Notes under the pieces: generated by a model
Seen by the model: the letters and a program-made list of their open reading frames with translations, nothing else
Told to the model about the DNA's origin: nothing
The model's database searches: none
Shown: one piece after another, positions 15,201 to 25,099 of the stretch
Numbering within the stretch: the stretch's first letter is position 1
Layout: each line of letters opens with the position of its first letter
Made by a program: the position numbers and the translations under genes
NCBI GenBank assembly: GCA_029706075.1
Contig: JAINUG010000070.1
Span: forward strand, 2,961,500 to 3,025,499
DNA: 64,000 nt
Reading direction: 5' to 3'
Source of the DNA: Aldrovandia affinis
Taxonomy: Eukaryota; Chordata; Actinopteri; Notacanthiformes; Halosauridae

Positions 15201-18200
15201 GTACAGCCCAGGAAGGACCTAAAAAAGCACGGTAAATGGGGTTTATGTTTGACCCCCTTTGTAACTAGCAGAATGGGATGTTCCAGACAGTTTCTCAAAA
15301 AACAAAAACATTTGTTAACTATACCCATAATCATTTATAACTATGGAGTATTTTTGTTGCAAAACACTCTCTCTCTTTCCGTATTTCTATATATACAGGT
15401 GACTGGCAAAATAAAGGAAACACTTGAGTAAATGAATGGTTCTGATGGCTCTATGGTGTGGGGTGCATTTTCCTGGCATGGATTAGGTCCACTCAACCCC
15501 TTAGTGGGCAAGGTAACCACCAAAAAACACAAAGGCATTGAGTGATCACCTTCATTCTATGGTGAAGCACTTCTATCCTACTGGGAGTGGTCTCTTCCAG
15601 GATGACAATGCCCCCATCCACAGAGCAAAAGTGGTTACTGATTGCTGAATGGTTTGATGAGCATGAAAATAATGTAAATTCACGACAGGGTCAGTGCTGC
15701 TTTTGCAGAGAGAAGCTGCCATTTATTCAAACATGAAAAGTAGCTATAGTGCCTGAAATATACTTTTACAAAAATGTGTGGTTCATGACTGAAAGACCAC
15801 ACTGTGTGTGAGTAAGTCTTACCATGCCACCAACTACAGGAGAACCACAATCACAGACATGCGCTCTCTGCCCAATGTTGGGTTATCCAGTTATCCAGGT
15901 TATTGCTGCTGTAAGCTGCTCTGTGACCGAACCCTGAAATCAGGAGCTCACTGTAGAAGGGGGTCAGTTATTTTCCCGACCCCCGACTCTCTGAAAACTG
16001 CATGAGATGCAGCTCTTGGTATGGTAATACCATGTACAGAGCAGTACCTTAGCCTAACTTCTATTCTGTAGAGTCTCAACCTCGTTCCCTGGGAATGGCT
16101 GTTAAATCTGGTTTTAGTTCAAACTCATTTAATAGAATTAGCTTGATTCAGCTTGTCAGAACAGTGAAGTTGAATAAAAATGGTCTATTCCCTGAATCCA
16201 GTAGCCAAGTCAAATACACAGTCAAATGCCCTTGTTTAAAGTTCAGCACTGTGAATACTGAACACAAGTGGTATTATGTATTAAAACCCCTCAATTATCC
16301 TACATGTAAAATATATATATATATATATTTTAATATAAAAATTACTACACAGGATACCAATTATAAATGAAATCAAATTCGTTGATAGGCAGAGCAACTG
16401 CTCAGGTAGAACCCTGAAATTGTTGTGTGTGACATAGGCTTGTAAGTTTGGTGTGCTGATCTACTGGCTGCGCTGGCTGCCAAATCTATATACCTTAGTG
16501 CCCTGGTTTCATTCAAAGAGTAATGAACTTGTAAATGATGGCACCATGTTTGTTTATGAGAATTTAGGTTAGGCTGGGCCACATTATGTTAGCCTGTGCA
16601 GGATGACCAAAATGCACCTCCCTGACAAGCTGTATTAAATACTGGTCCAATTTTAGCATATCTGCCTGCTGCAAGTCCCAATTCAAATAAATGTGAGGTT
16701 GGAGGCATATTTGTGCTACTAAATCCTACAAGTACAGATGTTTTATTCAAGGTACTTTTGCCCAGTACCTCTTCAAACAAAAATATACTTTAGATTAAGC
16801 TTACTAAGTCGTTCATTTAATTATCTGGAACCTGGAAGTGTACACCAAATAACTAACCCAATTAATCTGATTAGTGCATTATTGTTGTTCAATTAAGGTA
16901 CGCAAATGGAAATAATTAATTTGAAGACGGAACTTTACCTGTACCTTCCTATGAGCACAAACATTCTTCTATTGAGTGTTGGGAGGGTAAGGCAAAATCT
17001 TTAGATAGATTAAACCATGTTGCTCATTAAATAAGAGTAAATAATGGCTATACTCACTATGGAAGGCATTTCTGGACTCTGTGCAAACTTATGCTCTTAA
17101 TTATTGAATTAGCCCAATCATTTATGTAATCTGACATTTTATCTAAGTTTCTTGATAACCACAATAATGAAAGCAGAAGACTGTTCTGTGTCCCTTATAA
17201 AGTAAACAGGCATTGGTATATACAATTAATTTGATAATTGATCCAGAGTATTTGGTGGAAACAAAAACTTGTACTAAGGCTAGCAAACTGGCATTGACAC
17301 AAATAGTACATTTTTGTCCTTAGTGACTAGTTAGTTGTAAAAAGCCAGTTGGCAGTTTTTTTTTTTCTTCTTCTTCCAAAACTGTGAGTTGCTGTTGAGT
17401 TGAACTTGAGTGGTTTCTGCATCTTTGGCTGCCAGATGACACCATGTTGCCTTGGGATTTTTGAGTCAGGCTGGAAACCCTGACCAGCATTCACATGCGT
17501 GTCACAGAGGACTGGAATTCAGAGCCTGAATGCTCTAAACCCACTATGCTATTCCTACATAAATAAATAGGCCCAGTCCCCTAAGCACAGCACTGTGGAC
17601 AAATTACACTGTTTACACTGTATTACATTACATTAGAATAGTGGTCTCACACTCAGTGCCATGTGTATGCTGGTTTTTACTCCAGCCTCCACTCTTGATT
17701 AGGTCATTAGTTCCATTATTTGCTAAATTACCCTGTTGGTTTACACATAATGCATATAAAGTGACGAGGTTGGTTAAATGTAACGGAATGCATTATGCTA
17801 AATTGTTACAATAGCAGTAGCAACATTTCAGTGAACATGCCATTTTAATGTCCACCTGATGCAGAGTACACAGTTGGACACCATGTATTCTGCACAGACA
17901 GTGTTTCCGCAAAACAGCATCGATTCATGACACAAGACTGGGTTAAATAATGACTTCTGTTTAATGGCCGAATAGAATGCACTGAATTATAAGTAGTGTT
18001 TGTTAATGGGATTAATTAATGTAATAATTGTGAAGATTCGGGTAACTTTTAAGGTTATGGGTTTTTTACTGATGGCTCTACAAGTAAGGAGGCGGTATCA
18101 CCATTTTGCCGCTGGAAGACTGAATTACAGGCTAAAAATTCGGGCTGCTGGACGCATTTTGCATTTCTCACTGCACTGTTTTCAGTCGTGCCTGAGGAAT

Positions 18201-19030
18201 TCTCTTGACACTAGCCTACGTCCCCCCGTCCAAGCACGTGTCCCTTAAAAGTCTTTACTCAAGGTCTGTTAAGAATCAACTTCGTGCGTCTGATGCTTTG
18301 AGTGCAGCGCCTAAGCTGCCAGTAATGATTAAATATTGTAAAAGAAACACATAGTGAGGTGACAGGCACAAAATGTTATATTACCAGCACTGAAATCAAA
18401 TGGCCACTTAGCGAAGTACTTCGTTATATTCTGACTTCACATATATTTGATCATAGGCTATGTAGACAAGCTGCTGTATTGATTGCACGTATTCAAGTTT
18501 TAAGGCATGCAGCCATGAGCAAGCGAAAACGTTTCAAGAGCACAGCGTGATACTCGCATGCACAACGAAACAGTGGAGTTCACCGCCCACAAGTGAACCA
18601 ACTGAGTGGGTGTCTGTGATAGACAGCTAAATACTAGATTACACTAGATACTAGATAACGCTAACACACTTATGTAATGACAGAATTTTCTCTACGAAGA
18701 ACATCGCTAGCGACAATGGTGACTCAAATGGGGACGATTCATTCATTTAGCTATAATATACATATTGCAATCATGCAACATTCATTGACTACAATTTGCG
18801 AAATCATATGAATCGGTTTGATTCAATAGAATGTTTTATTCTTAATATAGCTTACATATCTACGGCCAACAAAAGTGTTGTTTTTGGAGCCACAACAACA
18901 ACAAAAACTTCGCACAGAGAAAAGTACCTGACATAGGCACGGCTGAAAGACTCTCCCAACTTAAGCACCAGTAATTAATCAACGCACTGCCAACAGATAC
19001 GTGAAATACCTTGTTTACTCCGTTTCCCAT
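58..19030 (-). CDS. dusp22: dual-specificity phosphatase 22 (partial, C-terminus off the left edge)
   Basis: Small phosphatase of the DUSP22/JSP1 subfamily. From family knowledge it is membrane-tethered, removes phosphate from Tyr and Ser/Thr, and modulates JNK and T-cell-receptor signalling. Six coding exons read right to left: 19010-19030, 15185-15218, 14719-14801, 9511-9560, 1031-1105 and 58-229. All have AG/GT borders and their phases join, giving residues 1-145. The start MGNG has Gly2 for N-myristoylation. General acid Asp57 sits in PAADLP. Nucleophile Cys88, whose codon is split between two exons, and Arg94 lie in HCLAGVSRS; these are the residue numbers I know for human DUSP22. About 40 C-terminal residues are missing beyond position 1. 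DUSP15 is the main alternative; HILSIHDSA and LAGVSRSVTLV favour DUSP22. Introns of 0.4-8.4 kb are filled with transposons. Confidence 0.93.
230..1030. other. dusp22 intron; no further gene seen
   Basis: Non-coding. Purine-rich GA repeats at 232-310 form the polypyrimidine tract before exon 6 on the minus strand. The rest has no recognisable repeat or conserved element. Confidence 0.7.
1031..1105 (-). CDS. dusp22: dusp22 coding exon 5
   Basis: 75 nt encoding TQYFKESISFMHESRLKGEG then CLVH and the first two bases of the Cys88 codon. Acceptor gcacag and donor gtgagt. Confidence 0.92.
1106..2249. other. dusp22 intron, AT-rich, nothing recognised
   Basis: Left part of the 8.4-kb intron between exons 4 and 5. 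AT-rich, with no coding signal and no repeat I can name. Confidence 0.6.
2250..2400 (-). repeat. tRNA-type SINE fragment (family B), 3' part
   Basis: Read on the minus strand it runs from acccttgagcaaggtactta through tatccagctgtataaatgg to the tail gtcgctctggataagagcat and a short AAATGTAAATGT repeat. The same blocks occur at 33375-33605 and 63400-63500. 5' truncated. Confidence 0.75.
2751..3745 (+). mobile_element. decayed piggyBac-type transposon
   Basis: Three broken pieces of a piggyBac transposase are visible. At about 2860-3060 there is an acidic N-terminal stretch; near 3420-3520 a block reading DKLAAIWDVWDKWEKTV, as found in PGBD-type transposases; at 3670-3730 a C-terminal cysteine/histidine segment CVKCNKYICKEHRH. 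The catalytic core between the last two is deleted and stops and frameshifts interrupt the rest. Inactive. Ends and the TTAA target site were not settled; ggggtcattttgac at 2751 and ggggtcaatttggcc near 4079 may belong to its termini. Confidence 0.7.
4385..4655 (+). repeat. degenerate TGTGCTGTTCTG-type simple repeat
   Basis: Imperfect reiterations of tgctgttctgtgctg and ctgtgctatgctg, interspersed with ctctgcag blocks. Inside the dusp22 intron. Confidence 0.5.
4806..4862 (+). repeat. (TG)n-rich microsatellite
   Basis: Interrupted TG repeat with ta and tc interruptions. ORFs on either strand here (repetitive V/C/M or H/T/Y) are artefacts of the repeat. Confidence 0.85.
5000..6894. other. dusp22 intron, largely unassigned
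   Basis: No gene seen. At 5824-5895 the stretch cagtggaggatcctggcata followed by gcgcctagggcggc-like sequence looks like the end of an old hAT-type element, but a partner end was not found. The remainder is AT-rich. Confidence 0.45.
6895..7375 (+). mobile_element. internally deleted Tc1-like element
   Basis: Contains the DNA-binding part of a Tc1 transposase gene (around 7085-7215, reading LTKNPMATLRELQ). It is bounded by inverted copies of caaattcaattgattgtac (6911-6929) and gtacaatcaattgaatttg (near 7226-7244). Everything downstream of the N-terminus is lost. It belongs to the same family as 10925-11620, in the opposite orientation. Confidence 0.75.
7488..9324 (-). mobile_element. Tc1-like transposon, near full length, interrupted by a MITE
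   Basis: Terminal sequences cagtcaggtccataagtatt (start) and tatggacctgactg (end) are inverted. A TA follows the right end at 9325-9326. The minus-strand transposase shows the paired helix-turn-helix region (8807-8998, ...IREIAKTLGVAKSTIW...), the first catalytic Asp in ILWTDETKI, the second in MDNDPKHTA, and the Glu in LNPVEHAF, a DDE arrangement. The reading frame is split by a short hairpin element at 8053-8247 and by a frameshift near 8800. Inactive now but relatively young. Confidence 0.93.
8053..8247. mobile_element. hAT-type hairpin MITE inserted in Tc1
   Basis: 195-bp foldback: the left arm begins caggggtgcccaagttcggt and the right arm is its nearly perfect inverse, each about 80 nt. 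Flanked by an exact 8-bp target duplication atctacac (8045-8052 and 8248-8255). The CAGGG terminus and 8-bp duplication are hAT hallmarks. Confidence 0.92.
9511..9560 (-). CDS. dusp22: dusp22 coding exon 4
   Basis: 50 nt encoding EITYLCIPAADLPTQNL, residues 47-63, with general-acid Asp57. Acceptor cccacag and donor gtaagt. It is too short to stand out as an ORF; it was found by matching the expected GVKYLCIPAADSPSQNL segment on the minus strand. Confidence 0.9.
9660..10925 (-). mobile_element. Tc1-like transposon, truncated
   Basis: Starts near gtttgtgaaccctgcagggg. The minus-strand transposase is readable in pieces, for example FGPGRLNIIKGTVNSEGY around 10200-10280 and VWRKPNTAHH near 10330-10360. 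The far end is missing; at about 10925 the sequence passes directly into another Tc1 family. Confidence 0.8.
10925..11620 (-). mobile_element. Tc1-like transposon, truncated
   Basis: The minus strand encodes a Tc1 N-terminal DNA-binding region (11038-11247: HKNISKALKVSRSTVGSIIV). It ends in ggggtctgaatactttccga. Only the half nearest its 5' end is present. Same family as 6895-7375. Confidence 0.82.
11728..11890 (+). mobile_element. short inverted-repeat element, TACAGGTAAC family
   Basis: Begins tacaggtaactgcagaaata followed by aaaggcaacac. The internal part (gggcgcagtaccgtgag) is shared with copies at 29773-29925 and 31035-31209. Non-autonomous; right end not clear. Confidence 0.55.
12100..12300 (-). 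repeat. tRNA-derived SINE (family A)
   Basis: On the minus strand a B-box-like ggttcgattccccgggtgcg is followed by agtccggctctggccgggag. The same order is seen in copies at 21057, 31811, 41215 and 55628. The tRNA-like part is no functional tRNA gene. Confidence 0.72.
12301..13150. other. dusp22 intron, nothing recognised
   Basis: No coding signal or clear repeat family between the SINE and the next Tc1 relic. Confidence 0.5.
13160..13655 (-). mobile_element. Tc1-like relic with tacaggtaactgccaaaata terminus
   Basis: The right end, read on the minus strand, is tacaggtaactgccaaaata then aaggaaacacttgagtaaat. The body contains the region for DDNAP.HRA (second catalytic Asp) at about 13395-13430. 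Degenerate. A related copy in the opposite orientation lies at 15395-15700. Confidence 0.7.
13656..14718. other. dusp22 intron with a partial SINE
   Basis: A family-B SINE piece is visible near 14205-14310 (gcagattcaattct as B box, then gtacccttgaacaaggtact). The rest, including an AT-rich block at 14395-14580, is unassigned. Confidence 0.5.
14719..14801 (-). CDS. dusp22: dusp22 coding exon 3
   Basis: 83 nt encoding (D)ARDREQLARHNITHILSI and on to APLLQ, residues 19-46. Acceptor gacctcag and donor gtatga. It completes the GAT codon begun in exon 2 and ends in phase 0. Confidence 0.92.
15185..15218 (-). CDS. dusp22: dusp22 coding exon 2
   Basis: 34 nt encoding VLPGLYLGNFK plus one base. Acceptor ttttttag and donor gtacgt. 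Matches the conserved ILPGLYIGNFK segment that opens the phosphatase fold. Confidence 0.9.
15395..15700 (+). mobile_element. Tc1-like relic (tacaggt...aaggaaacac family)
   Basis: Starts tacaggtgactggcaaaata and carries a transposase remnant reading DDNAPIHRAKVVTD (15601-15642) followed by stops. Lies in intron 1 just outside dusp22 exon 2. Confidence 0.72.
15701..19009. other. dusp22 intron 1, nothing recognised
   Basis: AT-rich non-coding sequence. There is an (AT)n run at 16311-16329 and scattered short homopolymers. No repeat family, RNA gene or exon could be supported. Confidence 0.55.
19010..19030 (-). CDS. dusp22: dusp22 coding exon 1
   Basis: Encodes MGNGVNK, ending at AAG followed by gtattt. 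ATG lies at 19030-19028. The MGNG start is typical of DUSP22/DUSP15 and supplies the myristoylation glycine. The 5' UTR continues to higher coordinates; its end was not determined. Confidence 0.88.
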
Positions 19031-19214
19031 CTTCACTAAAGGTGCCAGTATTTTATACAGCCGACGTTGAAATGTAGCGTTGACTGTTGTCCAGTCTCGA
19101 CGTGCTTATAAGAAACACTAGACTATTACTATTGCTACACCATATGAATAAATTCGGCTAGTTCCTCGCTGCTGGCTGTCAAGCCTCAAGAGAAAGTGAA
19201 TGTTTCTGAGGGTT

Positions 19215-19284
19215 TCTGGGATGTGTAGTCCTCCAGGTGCATATTCGCTTTCGTTGAGTGGTTACGTGAACTACATTTACCAGA
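19215..19284. promoter_or_regulatory. pair of ZNF143/SBS-like motifs upstream of dusp22
   Basis: TCTGGGATGTGTAGT at 19215-19229 and AACTACATTTACCAGA at 19269-19284 both resemble the ZNF143/THAP11 consensus ACTACAATTCCCAG, in opposite orientations. They lie 185-255 bp upstream of the dusp22 start codon. Such motifs are common in vertebrate core promoters. This is a pattern match only. Confidence 0.45.
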
Positions 19285-20044
19285 CGTAATAATATTGTAA
19301 GACGTCCTTGGTTTTAAATGTATGAGTGTGTAGGATGGTGTAGTGCAAGGTGAAGACGATGCCAACGTTGACTTCGAGGCGAGCTAAACTGTGATGTTAT
19401 CCCAGAATCTGGTACTGAATGTTCCTGATCATGTTGCATTATGCAATAGGACATCCCCCATTAAAATAAACAAAATATAATGCATTTTAAATTACAAGAA
19501 TGTTTTCTGTCCTTCCTTAGTTGATGGGAGTAGATGGGATGTGATCTGGGTGTGCTACAATTTACCAGTATTACACCTGTACAGAGGTACAGGTAGGTAG
19601 GCCACCTCTAATGGGACATTGCCAGAATATAATTTTTTTTAAACTTTACGTCAATACCGCTCAATACCATGCATATGTGTATGTGTACAGTGTGAGTGAA
19701 TGTGCTTTGCTCCTCCCAGCTTCAGATTGCGATTTTGGGTGTGACACCCAAGTCAGCAGTGACACTGTGTAGCGTAAGGCAGAGGCAGGGAAGAGTTAAT
19801 GCACTGTAGCGCTTACGTAATGGCATAGCTCATTCACTGTGTCCTTGACAGTACACAACAGCAAATGGAGCCAGGCTTCCCTAGGAAGAGCACAACTAGG
19901 CAGCATGAATCTCATTTATAGCAAAGGCCCTGTGTGCCACCATAGCAATGTTGTAAAGAATGTTCCTTTCAGTATAACTAAAAATGCAATGAGACTGTAT
20001 GCATGATCCAGTATATTCTGTCAGTATGGACAAATACTGCTGGC

Positions 20045-20588
20045 CAGGGCTGGACTGGCTATATAGTCTACCGGGCCGATTCCCGGTGGGCCGGTCTAGT
20101 TTTGGGCCGGTAGGGCCGGTATAATTATTATTTTTAATTAAAAAAATATAAATATATATATTTTTGTCATCTAACGGCCAACAAAAAATGGACAGCGGCC
20201 CATTGGTTCATTTTTAATATATAATTTGTTTTATGTTTTGATATTGTTTACCAAAATTTTTATTAAATACTTTGAATTATTCCTACGACTTTGAGCAGAG
20301 CTTTTTCTTTAACAATTACTTAACAGTATGAGTATGGGTATTGTTTGCTTAGCAGCCACGTCTCATCACCTTGGAATAAGTCAACAGTGAGTGAGTACAC
20401 TGGTCCACACTTGCATTGGTATACTTGATCTGTCCATGACACTGATGATTTGATAAATGGTAGATATACATCATATGCATATTGAACAGACTGCAAGGAT
20501 GTCGTAGTGATGGGCGGTGTCCGACCGATTGTGATGGGCCGGTCTGAGCCAAATGGCAGGGCCTATTTTTTGTCCCAGTCCAGCCCTG
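20045..20588. mobile_element. non-autonomous hAT-type element
   Basis: 544 bp bounded by inverted termini cagggctggactgg and ccagtccagccctg, with an exact 8-bp target duplication ctgctggc (20037-20044 and 20589-20596). Inside are GC-rich gggccggt blocks at both ends (20081-20122 and 20533-20543). No transposase reading frame. Confidence 0.9.
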
Positions 20589-21056
20589 CTGCTGGCTACT
20601 CAGTCTGTCTGCAATACATTGAAGAAAGAATTATTAACCTCATGTGGAATTACACTTTGTTTGTGTACTGCTTTGTCAAGCAGAGGGCAGGGGGAGGGGG
20701 AGAACAGGCACTTCTGAGTCATAAGAGCAAATGTTGTTTTGGCTTTTCCACCTTTGAGTCCTCCTGATGCGTACACCTGGTTGTTGTATAGCTATCACAA
20801 CTCAATCACCAAGCGCCGGATATGCAACTCTCTTGTTTTGTCTACACTAGTGTGACGGTGTTGGTTCTGCCCGCAGCGAGTTTCGAACGAAAGCAAGCAC
20901 AGGTGCCAAAACCAATATGCTGACAATGTCTTTCCTGTAAACCTTTCTGCATTTGCACTCTGCATATCACCCTTAAATTATTTTTCCACGTATCAAGATA
21001 TGCCTGTGCCTGATATGAGTCTGTGGTCAAGGCATGTCTGTGATTTCAGTGTACTT

Positions 21057-21445
21057 TCATTGGAGCCCCCGGGTTGCGCAACCAGTAAAGGTACTTGCAT
21101 GGAGTGCAGGTTATCCACTGCTGCCGGGGTTCAATTCCCTGGCTCTGACCATGAGTCCTGCTCCGGCTGTCCGCCCCAGAGGGAGGGAAACCAGCACAAG
21201 TTCGTCGTATGCACAGAAAGCTTCCCTGTGGGTGTGTATTGGAATCACTGGTGACGGCTAGGTGAGTTCCGTCTCGAAGGAGGCGGTTCGTTGCTAACGT
21301 CATTGCCGGTCCCAGGGCAGTGTTTGGTCCCGTAGTTGTAGGCAGAGGGCTCATGGAGGGGAAATTGAATCAATAGAGGGTACAATTGACCACCAAATTG
21401 GGAGAAAAATTGGGAAAAATCAAACTGTAAAAAAAAGAACAATTT
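21057..21445 (+). repeat. tRNA-derived SINE (family A), long copy
   Basis: tRNA-like head with B box ggggttcaattccctgg (21126-21142), middle section cgtctcgaaggaggcggttc, and tail ccaaattgggagaaaaattg. The most complete plus-strand member of the family in this window. Confidence 0.75.
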
Positions 21446-24400
21446 AAAATGTTCTTTGAGTGAAAGCAAGGGCTGCAGCATAAGCATTTACTCTATGTAG
21501 CACAGATTATAATTTTTTTAAATTATGTCTTAGTGTCAGTGCGCATCTTATTATTGATATGTTGAGGATCATTTTTGTTTTCAGAATTATACAGAAAGAT
21601 GTACTGTCGCATTATTTAAATATATTAGACTTCCTTCAATTTCAAAATGTCTTAATCAAGGATGGGCCATTGAAAGAATGGGTCATTGGGGGAAATATCT
21701 GTCACTAAAACCAGAAGACTTTTCTTTCTAACTCTTTGTAAATAAGTAAAGTTATCATGAGCTTTTCTGTTCAAGCTGTGGAGATAACTTAATCTACGGA
21801 GGACAATAAAGCTTTAAACCTTGTGTAATCTGATAAACACGAATCTAATCCAGTCAAGGAAAACAGTATTTTACCTTGCAGTTTGCTGTTTTGTTGTGAA
21901 TATGAGAAGGTGAGTGTGGATATTAGAGTGCATGTACAGTAGGCTAAGTCATTTCCAGTAGCTTTATGTTTCATACTCTTCCATTACATTATCTAGTTGC
22001 TCTATTTTTAGCTATCCTTTGTTGTTTCAGTTTGTGGCAGTAAATTCAGACGCACAGAAGTAAACAGAAAGGGGGAGGTGGGCGTTTCCAGAAACCAGCA
22101 AATGTTTTGCAGCATTCAAGTGCAGTTCGCTGCCGCGATGGTCACGTCACAGATATTTTGAAGAAAATTCCACCACGGTGGTTTCCCGCGCCTTGTTGGG
22201 GAGAGAGAGAGACTGAAATTTTATCAATGAGTGATCTCACCTTTTTTGTTGTTTTACTCGTAATCTGGTTTAGTCATACTTCCAGTAAATTCAACTGATT
22301 GTTTTGCTCTTTTCTTTAGCATGAAAAAAAAGAAAGTTAGCGACATTGTTGTTTTCAATCAAAAGTCTTTTCATCAAAGCACAAAAATAATTTTTGTTCT
22401 TTGATTAATGAACATACATTTTCCAGTGTATGGTGGGTGAATTGTGTCAAAAATAAGAAGAAAAAGGAAAAGAGAATAAGAAATCGAAAAAGAGGAAGAG
22501 AAATATGAAAAGGGGAAAGGAAACACAAAATATATATTTTTTAACAAGTACAATTTCCTTTCTCTCTTTTTCCTTTTCTCTATTTCCCATTATATTTTTC
22601 TTGTTTTATTATTTATTTATTTATTTTACAGAAATCCTCCTCCATAACAGTGGATGCATGACTGCAACTGCCTGATTTGTTTGGTCTGATTCCATTGGCT
22701 ACTATTGAAATAGTGATTTTGGTTGAAATGGTTGCAGAGTAGTCATTCTAGGGGGTTGAATCACCGCTACCATCAGCAGAAACCCAAGGCCTGTGTGTGA
22801 ATTAAACTGACAGATACTGGCACAGTGCTCTGAATATCGATTCAGTAGGCATGCAGGAAGATACAGATTTCCTGGTATACAGAGTGCTGCTTCCTCTGAG
22901 TTTCACATAAACCACTGGCATAACTCACTGGAAGGTACACCACAGAACAGTGTTTTTTGAACTGATGTTCTGGCGGCCCAACGAGGTCAGGTGGAGCGCA
23001 CCCCCCCACCTCCCCCCACAAGCATGCTCTCAGGGGTGTCAGCATCTGGGTGCTGAATCACGCGCAGTGCAGCAGGAGGCGGGGGATTTCAAATGCGGAC
23101 GCATGGTGGGGGCGTCTGGCAGGAAGCAGGGAGCGGGCGTGGGAAGCTGTCAGGTGAGGCAGGAGAGGGTGGCTCACTGAAAAGCTCACGGAACGCTTCT
23201 CAAAAGTTTCATCGTGCGGTGGAATGCGCGGAAATACAGCTGCCGCATCTAGGAAAGCTAGCAAAGTTTTTCGAACTTGAGGGCCGTCCAAGTGTAACAG
23301 TGAACGGGATTCCCCTCTTTCAGTTCCAAAACAAGAGAGTAAACGTGTGCACCTTATAGTCAGGTTCCTTGTGTAATGTTGTTCAAGTTTTATGGAGATT
23401 TGCAAACCTATACATTTCTCGAAACTACATAGAACAACAAATCAGAAAACAGTTGTTGTCATTTCCCCATCTGTCAATATGGTGGCTATCTTGAATTTTT
23501 CAAAATGACCACCCCAAAATGCGAATTGTCCAATATCTCAGCTTATAGATGAGATAGAGTCAAGATTCTGGAGGCTAAACCCACATTTTCAGGGTCAAGG
23601 AATGTACAGATGATTAAAGTCATAGTTTATCGAAGTCATCTTGAATTTTGAAGTGCATTGAATGGAAATATGCATTTTAAAAGCTATCGGCTTCTCGAGA
23701 CGACCTAAACCTTTGATGATATTAGCTAAACCCACATTTTCAGGACAGTTGATTAAATGAAAATGCTGTAAGTGTGCTATATAATCAGGAACTATGTATT
23801 TTAGGATTATCTTGGCTTATTAACAATAATATTAACAATGGTTCCTTTAATGGTTCCCATTGCTGTATTTTCAGGCAACAGAGCACCATGAGTAAGATAC
23901 CACAGCTTAGTCAACTTGGGAGAGAGGGAGGGAAAACAAACAACAAACTGGAAGCCAGTGAGCCCAAGAAAGGACTTTGGTTTTACAGCCAAGACTTGAT
24001 GCATGCTTAAATTTGCTGCGAGCAGTGGAAGATAGGGCAAGTTTACATGATGGTAACTTTGTGGAAATTTAACAAAGGCTTAAAGACAGCACACAAGAAA
24101 CATTATGCCAACACAATGCAACCTGGCATCGCAGCTGCTACACTAGTGTAACTACATTGATACAGCGTGCCCAGGAATTCACTCTTATCCACAGGCCGGC
24201 CTTTGACCCAAGTTGGAGCAATGAATGTAGCAATTTACAATGAATAAACAAAACATTTTAATGAAAATTAAACTTGAATTTAAGGTTCTATGACAGATCC
24301 TGAATTGCACATTGGATTTGTAAAACACAGAATTCTGAAAACGAAATATGAAAAAACAAGTTGAATATAAACTTGTAAAACATAAGCATATACTGTACTG

Positions 24401-24480
24401 TAGTGCAACGCAAATATAAAATAATACAGTTTGAAGCAAATTCATTCAACCCCAAACAAATTATGTTGGGAAAATGCATG
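21446..24480. other. intergenic, no gene recognised
   Basis: Between dusp22 and ripk1. Holds a purine tract (22445-22530) facing a pyrimidine tract (22550-22605), and a GC-richer patch at 22975-23300 without an identifiable reading frame. No recognised exon. Confidence 0.45.
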
Positions 24481-24483
24481 TAA

Positions 24484-24497
24484 CCGCTAGATGGCGA
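24484..24497 (+). promoter_or_regulatory. CTCF-like motif
   Basis: ccgctagatggcga matches the CTCF core pattern CCGCNNGRKGGCR. It lies between dusp22 and ripk1. Pattern match only. Confidence 0.35.
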
Positions 24498-25099
24498 TAG
24501 TGGCGTATTTTTCACCGGGTGTCCCACATTTGGTTATTCTGCCTCATCACCAAGAAAAAACTTTTTCATGTATAATGCTGTACACATATTTCTGAATATA
24601 TGTTATATAGCCTACATCCTATATATTTATACATGCAATTGAATATATTAAAGTTGGAATAATTAATAGTATAATAATATTATGAATTATATATTTTATA
24701 TCTCATATTTACCACTTTTCATTCAGTAAGGAGGTCATGATGGTGTGTATATATTAGTATATGTAGCTTTTTATCAAAAGCAGGGGACAGACACTGTTGT
24801 ATAGCTACATCTTCATCATTCAACAGTGAGTATACATGTCTACAAATTGTTATTGGGCAGTACGCAGAATTAAGAACGTGGATTATGATGTCAAACTAAA
24901 TTAACGGGACTTCTTCCAACATCAGAAAATAACCTTTGCGTCACCTCTTATTTCATGCAGCTTCTGCAACATGTTCGTGGGTGTAGAGGATGTGGTGTCT
25001 AGATCTTTGTCTCAGGGTTTCAGCGACAGCGGCACAAAACGTTCCACAGTTAGTCTGTTGAAAGAGAACAAACTGTACCCTTAAGTTACATTATCATAA

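Noticed and set aside
19049..19057. tataaaata on the minus strand as the dusp22 TATA box
   Set aside because: It lies only about 20 bp before the start codon, too close to leave a usual 5' UTR.
23058..23405. GC-richer patch as a CpG-island exon
   Set aside because: Opposing ORFs on both strands without family similarity or splice context.
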